NCBI RefSeq assembly: GCF_000515335.1
Contig: NZ_KI911563.1
Span: 139,735 to 203,734, forward strand
Direction of reading: 5' to 3'
Length of the DNA stretch: 64,000 nt
Source: Cohnella panacarvi Gsoil 349
Lineage (GTDB): Bacteria > Bacillota > Bacilli > Paenibacillales > Paenibacillaceae
Each line of letters begins with the position of its first letter. Positions within the stretch are counted from its first letter, which is position 1. Below the pieces are notes generated by a model that saw nothing but the letters and a program-made list of their open reading frames with translations, did no database searches and was not told the origin of the DNA. Positions 40,366 through 49,868 of this stretch are shown in pieces. A program made the translations under genes and the position numbers.

Positions 40366-40788
40366 ATGAATTTATTAGGCGGAGTATCGTTTCAGCGCTT
40401 GGAGAGCGCATTAGGCGCAGCATCCTTACGACAAACCGTTTTGGCTAACAACATCGCGAACGTAGATACGCCGTATTACAAAAGATCCGATGTCGCGTTC
40501 GAGGAATTGCTGGCTCAAGCGATGGGTGGACGGAATAGTGCGCAAGCGCTTCCAGGCAAGGTGACGGACGCTCGCCATATTCCGATTAACGGTTCGTCGA
40601 TGACTTCGCTGCCTGTACCGCAGGTCGTCGCGGAGAATTCAACGTCCATCAACAATAACCGCAACAACGTGGATATCGACAAAGAGATGGCGCTTTTGGC
40701 GGAAAACCAACTCAGATATAACCTACTTGTGCAGCAGATTAGCCATGAAGTCAAAATGATGAGAACCGGGATCGAAGGGAGAGGGTAA
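40366..40788 (+). CDS. flgB: Flagellar basal-body proximal rod protein FlgB
   Basis: 140 residues from ATG 40366 (AAAGAGGCG upstream). The open frame back to 40204 runs through the promoter region and is not conserved. The rod-family N-terminus shows LRQTVLANNIANVDTPYYKR, and the C-terminal helix ENQLRYNLLVQQISHEVKMM. First gene of the flagellar operon; flgC begins 3 bp after its stop. Confidence 0.96.
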   Translation: MNLLGGVSFQRLESALGAASLRQTVLANNIANVDTPYYKRSDVAFEELLAQAMGGRNSAQALPGKVTDARHIPINGSSMTSLPVPQVVAENSTSINNNRNNVDIDKEMALLAENQLRYNLLVQQISHEVKMMRTGIEGRG

Positions 40789-40791
40789 TGA

Positions 40792-41235
40792 ATGAAGCTT
40801 GGCGGATTTGATATAAGCGCTTCGGCCTTGACGGCCAATCGGCTTCGCATGGACGTTATCTCTTCGAACATCGCTAACGCGGAAACGACGAGAGCCGGGA
40901 GCGTCGACGGACAGTTCGTTCCTTACCGTCGCAAGATGGTCGTCGTCGAACCGTCGCAGACGCCGTTCAAGGACCTGTTGAACGCGCAGCTTAACGGATC
41001 GTCCGCTCAAGGCGTAAGGGTAACGAAGATCCAAGAGGATCAAACCCCTTTCAAGCAGGTGTACAACCCTTCCCATCCGGATGCGGACGCCAGCGGCATG
41101 GTTTATATGCCTAACGTAGACATCGCGAAGGAAATGGTCGACTTGATCTCGGCTTCGCGTTCCTACGAAGCGAACGTCACCGCGCTGAATGCCAGCAAGG
41201 CGATGTTCACCAAATCTCTCGAAATCGGTCGATAA
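40792..41235 (+). CDS. flgC: Flagellar basal-body rod protein FlgC
   Basis: 147 residues. Rod protein with N-terminal FDISASALTANRLRMDVISS NIANAETT segment and C-terminal VDIAKEMVDLISASRSYEAN followed by LNASKAMFTKSLEIGR. GAGAGGGTAATGA precedes the start. Order flgB-flgC-fliE as in Bacillus. Confidence 0.97.
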   Translation: MKLGGFDISASALTANRLRMDVISSNIANAETTRAGSVDGQFVPYRRKMVVVEPSQTPFKDLLNAQLNGSSAQGVRVTKIQEDQTPFKQVYNPSHPDADASGMVYMPNVDIAKEMVDLISASRSYEANVTALNASKAMFTKSLEIGR

Positions 41236-41281
41236 AGTTAAGAGTTTCAATTGGATACAGAGAATACGGGAGGCGGCATGA

Positions 41282-41590
41282 ATGATCTCGAACAATTTGA
41301 TTACTCCGGTTAACCTGGGGTCCATGAACTCTTTGAATCCGGCGGAGCGCAAGACAACGCCGGCGGAAGCAACGGAAAGCTTCGCCTCGTTCCTGAAGCA
41401 AGCGATAGACGGTGTGGCCGCGCAGGAAGCGAACGTACATAAGGTCAACGACCAATTCATTATCGGACAGGCGGACGTGAACGACGTCATGATCGCCGCT
41501 TCCAGGGCCGAGCTTAGCCTGTCCTTAGTGAGTCAAGTGCGCAATAAGGTCGTAGAAGCCTATCAAGAAATTATGCGGATGCAAGTCTAA
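41282..41590 (+). CDS. fliE: Flagellar hook-basal body complex protein FliE
   Basis: 102 residues. FliE joins the MS ring to the rod. SFASFLKQAIDGVAAQEANV and the C-terminal ADVNDVMIAASRAELSLSLV, then VRNKVVEAYQEIMRMQV, are the family pattern. GGGAGGCGGC precedes the start. Confidence 0.96.
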   Translation: MISNNLITPVNLGSMNSLNPAERKTTPAEATESFASFLKQAIDGVAAQEANVHKVNDQFIIGQADVNDVMIAASRAELSLSLVSQVRNKVVEAYQEIMRMQV

Positions 41591-41682
41591 TCGCGGCCAT
41601 TCGACGGAGCTAGAACACAATGGGCGATTCGCTTGCAAACCGGCGTATCGCCTCGCGTGTTAATCGCAGGTGAGGTGACATT

Positions 41683-43263
41683 GTGAACGAGAAGTGGGCT
41701 AGGGTTCGAGAGAAGATGCTTGGCTTCTGGAACCAATACAATAAGAAGCAAAAGTGGGTACTAGCCTCTACGGCTGTACTTCTGCTTTTTGTCATTATAT
41801 TTTTTACGAGTTATTTCACGAAGACGGAATACGCGGTTGCCTATTCCAATCTGGACGAGTCGGATGCGGCGGGTTTGATCCAATATTTGGACACGAACGG
41901 CATCAGTTATAAACTGAGCAGCGACGGGACGAGCATTTCCGTTCCGAGCGCGAAGCTCGCGGAAGTTAAAGTAGGGGCAGGCTCGCAAGGAATCGTGCAG
42001 AACGGCTCGGTCGGCGGCTTCGAAGAACTTAGCGGACAATCGTCCGGGATCGGATCCACGGATAAGGAATTCGAGGTCAAGCTTCGCAACGCGTTGAACG
42101 GAGAAATTCAACAGTTGTTGTTAAGCAAGCAAGGCGTCGCGAAGGTCAGAGCGGTCGTCACGCTTCCGGAGAAATCCGTATTCCTGAACGAATCCGATCG
42201 CGAGCAAGCGATCGCTTCCGTCGTCATGACCTTTAAGACCGGGTTTAGACCGAAACAATCGGATATCGACAGCTATTATAATCTCGTTAAATCCGCGGTT
42301 CCGAACCTGGATATCGAGAATATTACGATCAGCAGCAGCACGGACGGGGATCTGACGCCGTCCTCGGCGATCGGCGGCAATGGCGGCGTAGACGGAGATT
42401 TATTCGAGAGTCAGGCCGCGAAAAAAACCGCTTTCGAGAACGATCTTAAGCGGAACATCCAGCAGTTTCTATCTCCGATCGTCGGAATGGACAACATCGT
42501 CGTCAGCGTCATTTCGTCGCTTAACTTCGATAAGGTCGATTCGGTAGAGCAACTTGTGAAACCGTTGGACGACAACGACAACAGAGGCATTCCGATCAGC
42601 GAGCAAAATTCTTCGGAAACGTCGACCAGCACGGACGGCCAAGCCGGAGGCGTAGCGGGTGCGGGCGAGACCGACATCGCGAACTATCCGGGAGGATCGA
42701 GCTCGGGAACGTCCTCTTCGGAGAAGACGCAATCTACCATCAACTATGAAGTGAATCGCATTACTAATAATATCGTCCGCGGACCGTATAAAGTTAACGA
42801 CCTTACGATAAATGTCGGAATTGATTCCGCGGCGATGACCGACGAGAAGCGAGAGCAGATCCAAGGCGCTCTCTACCGCAGCGTGCGCGTGCTGCTCGCC
42901 GAATCCGGACTCGAATTGACGGATCAGGCGCTGGCCGATCGCGTGTCGATCATCTCCCAAGCTTTCGAAGGAGATCAGACGGGCGCAAGCGGAGGCGTGG
43001 CTTCCTCCAGTCTCTTATGGGCAGGTATTGGATTGCTGGCGCTCGCGTTGCTCGGAGGCGGCGGGTACATTGTCTACAGTCGCCGCAAGAAGGCGGAGCG
43101 GGAAGCGGCGGAGCTTGCGGCCATGCCTCAGGTGGAATTGCCGACGATCGATCTCGACAATGTCACGAACGAGAGTCAAGTACGCAAACAATTGGAAAGT
43201 CTTGCCAAGCGCAAACCGGATGATTTCGTCAACCTTCTCCGGACTTGGCTTGTGGACGAATAG
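41683..43263 (+). CDS. fliF: Flagellar MS-ring protein FliF
   Basis: 526 residues from GTG 41683 (GGTGAGG upstream). MS-ring and export-gate housing. TM1 is WVLASTAVLLLFVIIFFTSY (~27-46). Periplasm-side ring-building motifs follow, with a Ser/Gly-rich loop (~310-350). TM2 is LLWAGIGLLALALLGGGGYI (~445-464). The C-terminal cytoplasmic tail ends RKPDDFVNLLRTWLVDE, the FliG-binding helix. Confidence 0.96.
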   Translation: MNEKWARVREKMLGFWNQYNKKQKWVLASTAVLLLFVIIFFTSYFTKTEYAVAYSNLDESDAAGLIQYLDTNGISYKLSSDGTSISVPSAKLAEVKVGAGSQGIVQNGSVGGFEELSGQSSGIGSTDKEFEVKLRNALNGEIQQLLLSKQGVAKVRAVVTLPEKSVFLNESDREQAIASVVMTFKTGFRPKQSDIDSYYNLVKSAVPNLDIENITISSSTDGDLTPSSAIGGNGGVDGDLFESQAAKKTAFENDLKRNIQQFLSPIVGMDNIVVSVISSLNFDKVDSVEQLVKPLDDNDNRGIPISEQNSSETSTSTDGQAGGVAGAGETDIANYPGGSSSGTSSSEKTQSTINYEVNRITNNIVRGPYKVNDLTINVGIDSAAMTDEKREQIQGALYRSVRVLLAESGLELTDQALADRVSIISQAFEGDQTGASGGVASSSLLWAGIGLLALALLGGGGYIVYSRRKKAEREAAELAAMPQVELPTIDLDNVTNESQVRKQLESLAKRKPDDFVNLLRTWLVDE

Positions 43264-43274
43264 AGGTGGCAGGA

Positions 43275-44285
43275 GTGGCGAAAGGGTTTCAACTGTCGGG
43301 ACGGCAAAAAGCGGCCATTCTACTCATTACGCTAGGACCGGATGTATCCGCGCAAGTGTTCAAGCATTTGAGGGACGACGAGATCGAGCAGCTAACGCTT
43401 GAGATCGCGAACGTTCGTAAAGTCGACAGCGCGGAGAAAGAACAAATATTAAGCGAGTTCCATCAAATCTGCGTCGCGCAGGAGTATTTGACCCAAGGCG
43501 GTATCACGTACGCCAAAGAGATTCTGGAGAAGGCGCTCGGTTCGACGAAGGCGCTGGACATTCTGAACCGGCTTACCGCGACGCTTCAAGTTCGTCCGTT
43601 CGACTTCGCCCGCAAGGCGGAGCCGACCCAGATCTTGAACTTCATCCAGAACGAGAACTCGCAGACGATCGCTCTCGTCCTCTCGTATTTGCAGCCGGAC
43701 CAGTCATCGGCCGTTCTCTCCTCGCTTCCTCAAGAGAAGCAAGCGGACGTCGCGAGAAGGATCGCGCTCATGGACAGCACGTCTCCGGAAGTCATCGCGC
43801 AAGTCGAACGAGTCCTGGAGCAGAAGCTATCCGCGACCGTCACGCAGGACTACACGAACGCGGGCGGCATCGAAGCGATCGTACAGATCCTGAACGGCGT
43901 AGACCGCGGAACGGAGCGTACGATTCTCGATTCCCTGGAGATTCAAGATCCGGAGCTCGCGGAGGAAATCAAGAAGCGGATGTTCGTGTTCGAGGACATC
44001 GTCAACCTGGACAACCGCTCGATCCAGCGGATCATCCGCGACATCGAGAACGCCGACCTGCAGCTGGCGCTCAAGGTGGCGAGCGAAGAGGTCCGCGAGG
44101 CGATCTTCCGGAACATGTCGAAACGGATGTCCGAGACGTTCAAGGAAGAGATGGAATACATGGGGCCTGTTCGTCTGCGCGACGTCGAAGAAGCGCAGAC
44201 GCGCATCGTAGCGACGATTCGCAAACTGGAAGAATCAGGAGAGATCATCATCGCTCGCGGCGGAGGAGACGATATTATTGTCTAA
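43275..44285 (+). CDS. fliG: Flagellar motor switch protein FliG
   Basis: 336 residues from GTG 43275, with AGAGGTGG just upstream; GTG 43266 and the longer TTG 43245 frame are alternatives. FliG is the torque-generating rotor protein. The N-terminal domain binds FliF (LSGRQKAAILLITLGPDVSA). The middle domain has NSQTIALVLSYLQPDQSSAV, in which the usual EHPQ reads ENSQ. The C-terminal charged torque helix is DIVNLDNRSIQRIIRDIE and RDVEEAQTRIVATIRKLEES. Confidence 0.96.
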   Translation: MAKGFQLSGRQKAAILLITLGPDVSAQVFKHLRDDEIEQLTLEIANVRKVDSAEKEQILSEFHQICVAQEYLTQGGITYAKEILEKALGSTKALDILNRLTATLQVRPFDFARKAEPTQILNFIQNENSQTIALVLSYLQPDQSSAVLSSLPQEKQADVARRIALMDSTSPEVIAQVERVLEQKLSATVTQDYTNAGGIEAIVQILNGVDRGTERTILDSLEIQDPELAEEIKKRMFVFEDIVNLDNRSIQRIIRDIENADLQLALKVASEEVREAIFRNMSKRMSETFKEEMEYMGPVRLRDVEEAQTRIVATIRKLEESGEIIIARGGGDDIIV

Positions 44286-45120
44286 TCTGATCAAATCCTC
44301 TCATGTCGTCTCGTTGGAAGATTTAAAAAAGGTAGAAATCATGCAGAAACTCGCCGTCGCTCCGCAAAATATTTCGCGTTCCGACGGCGTTTCCGAAGGA
44401 AATCAGAAACCGGATGTCGAAACACAATCGTTGAAAGACCGTATCCTGTCGGATGCCGAAGACGCCGCGCAGGCGATCATCGCCGGCGCGATGGAAGAAG
44501 CAGAGCGGATTCGGGCCCAAGCGAGGCAAGACGCCGACTCTTGGTGGCAATCCCGCAGAGAAGAAGACGATCAATACCGCGAAGAAGTTGCAAAACAAGG
44601 CTACGAAGAAGGATATCTCGCGGGGACGGAGGACGCAGCCAAGTCGCTCGCCATGGAGTGGGACGGACGCATGCAGGAAGCGCAGGCGATCGTTACCCAG
44701 GCCTACGCCACGAAGGAATCCGTCATTGCGGAAGCGGAAAGGTTCGCGGTCGAGCTTAGCTGTTCGATTGCGGAGAAGATTCTGGTTCAAGAATTGACCG
44801 AGGCTCCCGAGCTTGCTATCAAGCTGTTCGGACAAGCGCTATCCAGAAGAAAAGAGCAAGGCGTAATCGTGCTATGCGTGTCCCCTAAGCAGTTTGCATT
44901 CGTGCAGGCGGCGAAGGAGGAATTGGTCGCCAGCATCGATTCGCAAGCAGAGCTGCAGATCGTTCCCGACGCTTCGGTGTCGGAAGGCGGTTGCATCGTC
45001 CGTTCGGCGTTCGGCAGCATCGACGCGAGAGTGGATACGCAGCTGGAAGCGATCAAGCAGCAGCTTCTGAGAATCGCCGACCATTCCGCCGAGGAGGGAG
45101 CACCTGATGAAGCTCCTTGA
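44278..45120 (+). CDS. fliH: Flagellar export ATPase regulator FliH
   Basis: 280 residues from TTG 44278, 9 bp after GGAGGAG and overlapping the fliG stop. FliH dimerises and holds the FliI ATPase. A long Glu/Ala/Gln coiled coil (~55-150) with GMEEAERIRAQARQDADSWW-like heptads leads to the V-ATPase-E-like C-terminal domain (AERFAVELSCSIAEKILVQE). Sequence conservation is low, but position and layout are diagnostic. Confidence 0.9.
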   Translation: MSNLIKSSHVVSLEDLKKVEIMQKLAVAPQNISRSDGVSEGNQKPDVETQSLKDRILSDAEDAAQAIIAGAMEEAERIRAQARQDADSWWQSRREEDDQYREEVAKQGYEEGYLAGTEDAAKSLAMEWDGRMQEAQAIVTQAYATKESVIAEAERFAVELSCSIAEKILVQELTEAPELAIKLFGQALSRRKEQGVIVLCVSPKQFAFVQAAKEELVASIDSQAELQIVPDASVSEGGCIVRSAFGSIDARVDTQLEAIKQQLLRIADHSAEEGAPDEAP

Positions 45121-46426
45121 TTCGCACCGTTATACGGACGCGCTTAGGCACATGGATCCGGTGAGGGTGAACGGCAAGGTGATGCAAGTCATCGGCCTTA
45201 CCGTCGAGTCGGAAGGTCCCGACGCCAGCATCGGGGACGTATGCACGATCCATCCGATGAAGGGCGGCTCCCCGGTCCTCGCGGAAGTCGTAGGTTTCCG
45301 GAACAACCGAGTCCTGCTCATGCCGCTTGGCGAGCTGTATTCGATCGGTCCCGGCTGCGACGTCGTCGCGACGGGCGGCCCGCTGACCGTTCAAGTAGGC
45401 TCCGAGCTGCTAGGCAAAGTGCTGGACGGTCTGGGAAGGCCATTGGACGGATCGCGATTGCCGGTTCGGATGTCGCATCATTCGACGCAGAATGCGCCCG
45501 GCAATCCGCTTATGCGCCCGAGAGTCACGCAACCGCTGGGCATCGGGGTTCGCGCGATCGACGGCTTGCTGACCGTCGGACAAGGCCAGCGCGTCGGCAT
45601 TTTCGCAGGCTCGGGCGTCGGCAAGAGCACGCTGCTCGGGATGGTCGCCCGCAATACGTCGGCGGACGTCAACGTGATCGCGCTAGTCGGCGAACGTGGA
45701 CGCGAAGTGCTCGAGTTCATCGAGAGGGACCTTGGTCCGGAAGGACTTGCCCGTTCCGTCGTGATCGTCGCGACGTCCGATCAACCGGCGCTTGTCCGGA
45801 TGAAAGGAGCGCTGATCGCGACTACGATCGCCGAATACTTCCGGGACCGCGGACTGAACGTGATGCTGATGATGGACTCCGTAACGCGCTACGCGATGGC
45901 GCTACGCGAAGTCGGGCTGGCGATCGGCGAGCCGCCGGCGACCCGGGGGTATACTCCGTCGGTATTCGCCGCGCTGCCGAAGTTGCTAGAACGAGCGGGG
46001 ACGGGTCCTACAGGTTCGATTACCGCGTTCTACACGGTACTCGTCGACGGCGACGACATGAATGAGCCGATCGCGGACGCGGTTAGGGGCATCCTCGACG
46101 GACATATCGTGCTTCATCGCAACTTGGCGAATAAAGGCCATTTTCCAGCTATCGACGTTCTGTCGAGCGTTAGCCGCGTCATGAAGGATATCGTCACACG
46201 GGACCAGCAAACGGCCGCCGAAGAGCTGAAACGATTGCTTGCGGTGTACCGCGACGCGGAGGATTTAATCAATATCGGCGCTTATCAGAAAGGGTCCAAC
46301 CCCGAAATCGATAAAGCGATCCAATATATCGACTTAATACGCGCCTTCACGCAACAGCGCACGGACGAGAAAATTACGCTGGAGGAAGCGCAGGAGAGAC
46401 TGCTCATCGACTTCTTCAAGCGGTAG
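45107..46426 (+). CDS. fliI: Flagellum-specific ATPase FliI
   Basis: 439 residues. ATPase of the flagellar type III export apparatus, related to F1 beta. Walker A is AGSGVGKSTLLGMVAR (~residue 166). Further blocks are GERGREVLEFIERDLG, LMMDSVTRYAMALREVGLAI and PPATRGYTPSVFA. GGAGGGAGC precedes the ATG, which overlaps the fliH end. Confidence 0.97.
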   Translation: MKLLDSHRYTDALRHMDPVRVNGKVMQVIGLTVESEGPDASIGDVCTIHPMKGGSPVLAEVVGFRNNRVLLMPLGELYSIGPGCDVVATGGPLTVQVGSELLGKVLDGLGRPLDGSRLPVRMSHHSTQNAPGNPLMRPRVTQPLGIGVRAIDGLLTVGQGQRVGIFAGSGVGKSTLLGMVARNTSADVNVIALVGERGREVLEFIERDLGPEGLARSVVIVATSDQPALVRMKGALIATTIAEYFRDRGLNVMLMMDSVTRYAMALREVGLAIGEPPATRGYTPSVFAALPKLLERAGTGPTGSITAFYTVLVDGDDMNEPIADAVRGILDGHIVLHRNLANKGHFPAIDVLSSVSRVMKDIVTRDQQTAAEELKRLLAVYRDAEDLINIGAYQKGSNPEIDKAIQYIDLIRAFTQQRTDEKITLEEAQERLLIDFFKR

Positions 46427-46479
46427 CAGGTTTGATGGATTCCTACTCTGATTGACGCGGGAGATGACCGTAACCGATC

Positions 46480-46926
46480 ATGCGTTTCAATTATCCGTTG
46501 CAAAAAATCGTCGATCTGAAGGGCAGCGAGAAGTCGATGGCGGAATGGGAATATGCCGCTTCGCTCAGCAAGCTCAGGCAAGAGGAAGAAAAAATGTCGG
46601 ACCTCGTGAACGAGCGCGCCGAAGTCGAGCAGTCGCTCGAAGGAATGACCGCTCAGCCTACGCCGCTGTCTCGCATCACGGAACTGCAGCAATACATAGA
46701 GGTTTTGGACGACAGAATCAGAAGACAAAGCGAAGACGTCCGATCGGCCGCTATGGAAGTCGAATATCGGCAAAGACGGCTTACGGGCAAGATGATCGAC
46801 GAGAAAGTATGGCTCAACGCAAGGGAACACGCTCTTGAACGCTTCAAGCTTGCGTGGCTGAGCCGGGAGCAGAACGAACTTGACGAGATTGCGATCGTTC
46901 GCGCAGGCAACGCGCTGCGCGCATAA
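46480..46926 (+). CDS. fliJ: Flagellar export chaperone FliJ
   Basis: 148 residues, almost entirely coiled coil (FNYPLQKIVDLKGSEKSMAE, then Glu/Arg-rich heptads to the end). FliJ is the central stalk of the export ATPase. Identified from position after fliI, size and the N-terminal F-x-(Y/F)-x-L-QK-(I/V)-(V/L)-x-LK pattern. Confidence 0.9.
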   Translation: MRFNYPLQKIVDLKGSEKSMAEWEYAASLSKLRQEEEKMSDLVNERAEVEQSLEGMTAQPTPLSRITELQQYIEVLDDRIRRQSEDVRSAAMEVEYRQRRLTGKMIDEKVWLNAREHALERFKLAWLSREQNELDEIAIVRAGNALRA

Positions 46927-46965
46927 GGCAAGTAATCCAACCTCGAATGCAAAGGAGGGAGAAAC

Positions 46966-47880
46966 GTGGCGAGCGCAGACGTCGAGAAGGAAAGTTACAG
47001 CGGGTTCGAACGGTTTCTCTTCTTCATAACCCCTGTATTGTTCACCGCGGTGCTGCTTGGCGTGCTGCTCCTGATGTTCAATAAGGAGTGGCGCGACGCG
47101 GCGCTTGAGATCGGCAATAAAATTCCGGTCGTTAAATCGATCGTTCCGGATCCCGCGAACCCGTCCGAGACGGCAACGCCGGCAAGCGACGAGGAATTGA
47201 CGGTTAACAACGCCAAAGACAAGATCGCGGAGCTTAACGCGCTATTAACGGATCGGGACAATGCGTTGAAGCAAGCGACCGATCAAGCGCAGGAAGACGC
47301 CAAAAAAATCGAGAGCATGCAAGCCGAACTCGATTCGTTGAAGCAGGAATCCGCGGAAAAGACGGTTTCGACCGAGGAATACGCAGCTAAAATATCCTCG
47401 CTTGCGGATATGTACGCGAAGATGTCGCCAAGCAAAGCCGGACCGATTCTCGAAAGCATGACCGTCGAAGAAGCGGCGCTCGTGCTCGGAGCGATGACGA
47501 CGGATCAACGCGGCAAAGTGCTCGAACGCATGACTCCGAGAGTAGCTGCCGAAGTCACGATCAAGCTGAAGGACTCCGATAAGGTGAGCGATCGCGAGAT
47601 CGCGGCTCTGCAGTCCCGCATCGACGAGCTGGAGATCGGCGCAGGAGCGGAAGCATCAACATTGGATACGACCGAGCTGAATCGGACGTTCTCGGCGATG
47701 GCGCCGGACAAGGCAGCCGATCTGCTGCTTCAAATGGCCTCCACGAGTCAGAGCAAGGCGCTCCGTATTCTAGGCGTCCTGGATAACAACTCGCGCTCCT
47801 CGATATTGGCGGCCATGACGGACAAAGACAAGAAGACGACGGTTGCTTTAATCGGCAAGCTGATGCCGGTAAATCCATAG
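46966..47880 (+). CDS. MotE/YlxF family flagellar protein (MgtE N-domain-like)
   Basis: 304 residues from GTG 46966 (AAAGGAGGGAG upstream). One N-terminal membrane segment FLFFITPVLFTAVLLGVLLL (~12-31). A coiled coil follows at ~85-150, then two copies of the MgtE intracellular N-like helical repeat (AKMSPSKAGPILESMTVEEA; SAMAPDKAADLLLQMASTSQ). It occupies the ylxF position between fliJ and fliK in B. subtilis. MotE proteins chaperone the MotC periplasmic stator or motor components in other species; the role here is unproven. Confidence 0.85.
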   Translation: MASADVEKESYSGFERFLFFITPVLFTAVLLGVLLLMFNKEWRDAALEIGNKIPVVKSIVPDPANPSETATPASDEELTVNNAKDKIAELNALLTDRDNALKQATDQAQEDAKKIESMQAELDSLKQESAEKTVSTEEYAAKISSLADMYAKMSPSKAGPILESMTVEEAALVLGAMTTDQRGKVLERMTPRVAAEVTIKLKDSDKVSDREIAALQSRIDELEIGAGAEASTLDTTELNRTFSAMAPDKAADLLLQMASTSQSKALRILGVLDNNSRSSILAAMTDKDKKTTVALIGKLMPVNP

Positions 47881-47936
47881 ATCTTTACTCCGAAGACCAT
47901 GCATGGCTAACGCTAATGAAAGGAGGTGAGAACAAG

Positions 47937-49370
47937 ATGAACATGTCGATTACGACTGCGCCTAAAGCAACAATCGCCGCGCCGGGAGCCTCCCAAGCGG
48001 GAGCCGCGAACGGAGCAAGCGGCAACGCCTTCGCCGGCGCGCTATTCGGCGCGATGAACGGTTCCGGCGAGAACGCTGCGGTCGGCAACGCGATTATGCC
48101 GGTCGGACTAGTCGCTCTGCTTGGCCAATTGGGAATTACCCAGTCGGAAGGGCAGCCGGACGAATTGCTGGCGATACTCGCGAAGCTAGTGGAGCAGCTT
48201 GGCCAATTGGAGCAGGACGGACAATTGCAAAGTGACAATAACGATCAGCTTGCTGCGTTGTTGGTCGCTTTCCAAGGCATCCTGCAGCAGATCGAGATCG
48301 CTCAACCTTCGACCGGGACGCCTGCTCAGGAAGATTCGGTTTCCCTGCTCGATTCGGAGGCTTCTCCGGACGCCCGAACGACGAGCCAGATGCTCTTCGC
48401 CGCATTAAAGACGACGCTTCAGCAAGTATCGGACGCGCTGACGCGCAATCCAGAGTTGCTGAAACAGTCTCCGGCGTTGTTCGGTGAACTGCAGATGCTG
48501 GTTAAGACGCTGAACGATCAGGTCGGGACAAGCGCAGGCGCGACTGCCGATCAGCTTCAAACGGTTGACGACCAAACTAAGATTGCCGTAACTCGCGATC
48601 CGAAGCTCGAAGCAGCAGGAACAACGTCCTCCAAGGAAGCAACGAATCAAGCCATGACGGTTTCGGTCGACAATAAGACCGCCGCACCGGCTCTGAGAGA
48701 TCCCGTGTGGAAGTTTCAAGTCGTCAAACCCGGAGGCGAGAACGTATCCGCTGACGGTCTTGCCGCTAACGTAGCCCCTGTCCTATCCGGAGAGGAGACC
48801 GCAGGAACGGAAAGCCAACCGGCTTGGACGTTCTTGAGCCAAGACGCGAAAGCCGCCGCGGAAGCAGCGCAAGCGAAAGCCGCAATGCCGGCTCAAGTTC
48901 CGGTACAGCAATTCGCCGAGCAGATGCAGAAATTCATGGTTAAGCAATTCATGCTGACGCAGGGCAACGGAACGACGGAGGCAAGACTGACGCTGACGCC
49001 GGAACATCTCGGCCAAGTCGATATCCGCATCATCATGCAGAACGGACAGTTGACCGCGCAGTTTATGACAGACAACGTCATGGCGCGCGAACTGCTCGAG
49101 AACCAAATGTCTCAGCTTAGATCGTCGCTGAGCGCGCAAGGCTTGCAGGTCGATCGTCTGGAAGTCGTGCAACAACCGTCGAACGCGAATACGACGTCGC
49201 TCCTTAACCAGGATGGCCGCCAGAACGGCTTTGCCGGCAACGGAAACGGCTCGAACAATCGCGGCGATAACGGAACGTACGAAGACAAGGTCGATTTCGA
49301 AGACGAGCTAGCGCGCACATCGACGCTACGGGAAGCCGGTTACGGCAGCTCGCTGAATGTCACGGCGTAA
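47937..49370 (+). CDS. fliK: Flagellar hook-length control protein FliK
   Basis: 477 residues from ATG 47937, directly after AAAGGAGGTGAG; the frame's extension to 47916 contains that site. FliK measures hook length and switches export specificity through FlhB. The N-terminal two thirds are Ala/Gln-rich and variable. The conserved C-terminal core is LTLTPEHLGQVDIRIIMQNG, QLTAQFMTDNVMARELLENQ and LRSSLSAQGLQVDRLEVVQQ (~345-420), with an Asn/Gly-rich tail. Confidence 0.93.
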   Translation: MNMSITTAPKATIAAPGASQAGAANGASGNAFAGALFGAMNGSGENAAVGNAIMPVGLVALLGQLGITQSEGQPDELLAILAKLVEQLGQLEQDGQLQSDNNDQLAALLVAFQGILQQIEIAQPSTGTPAQEDSVSLLDSEASPDARTTSQMLFAALKTTLQQVSDALTRNPELLKQSPALFGELQMLVKTLNDQVGTSAGATADQLQTVDDQTKIAVTRDPKLEAAGTTSSKEATNQAMTVSVDNKTAAPALRDPVWKFQVVKPGGENVSADGLAANVAPVLSGEETAGTESQPAWTFLSQDAKAAAEAAQAKAAMPAQVPVQQFAEQMQKFMVKQFMLTQGNGTTEARLTLTPEHLGQVDIRIIMQNGQLTAQFMTDNVMARELLENQMSQLRSSLSAQGLQVDRLEVVQQPSNANTTSLLNQDGRQNGFAGNGNGSNNRGDNGTYEDKVDFEDELARTSTLREAGYGSSLNVTA

Positions 49371-49394
49371 CGCGGATAGAAGGAGGTGAAGCCA

Positions 49395-49868
49395 GTGGCA
49401 GACGGAGCAGTAGGCACGACTAACGTATGGCCGTATTACGCGGCAAGCAACGTGCAGAAGGCAGCCAGGACGCCGACGAAAGAACTCGGCAAAGATCAAT
49501 TTCTGCAAATTCTCGTCACCCAATTGCGTAACCAAGACCCGATGCAGCCGCTTCAGGACAAAGAGTTCATCGCGCAGATGGCGCAGTTTTCCTCGCTGGA
49601 GCAAATGATGAACGTGTCCAAGGAAATGACCGCGCTACGGCAATCGGCAGGAATGGCTGCCGGATTGATCGGAACCGAAATTTCCTGGGTGAACACGACG
49701 GAGAACGGAGAGGTGACGAACCACTCGGGTGTCGTGGATTCTATCGTATGGCGCGACGGCTTGCAATACGCGAAGGTACAGAATTTAGAGGTTAAAGTCG
49801 CCGATATTCTTTCCATTACGTATCCGAGAGCAAGCGAAGGCGAATCGGGGGTGGATGGAAGTGACTGA
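49395..49868 (+). CDS. flgD: Flagellar hook assembly scaffold FlgD
   Basis: 157 residues from GTG 49395 (AGAAGGAGGTGAAG upstream). Hook-cap protein. The N-terminal export/cap signature is LGKDQFLQILVTQLRNQDPM, then DKEFIAQMAQFSSLEQMMNV. It is short compared with enterobacterial FlgD, as is usual in Bacillota. Confidence 0.94.
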   Translation: MADGAVGTTNVWPYYAASNVQKAARTPTKELGKDQFLQILVTQLRNQDPMQPLQDKEFIAQMAQFSSLEQMMNVSKEMTALRQSAGMAAGLIGTEISWVNTTENGEVTNHSGVVDSIVWRDGLQYAKVQNLEVKVADILSITYPRASEGESGVDGSD

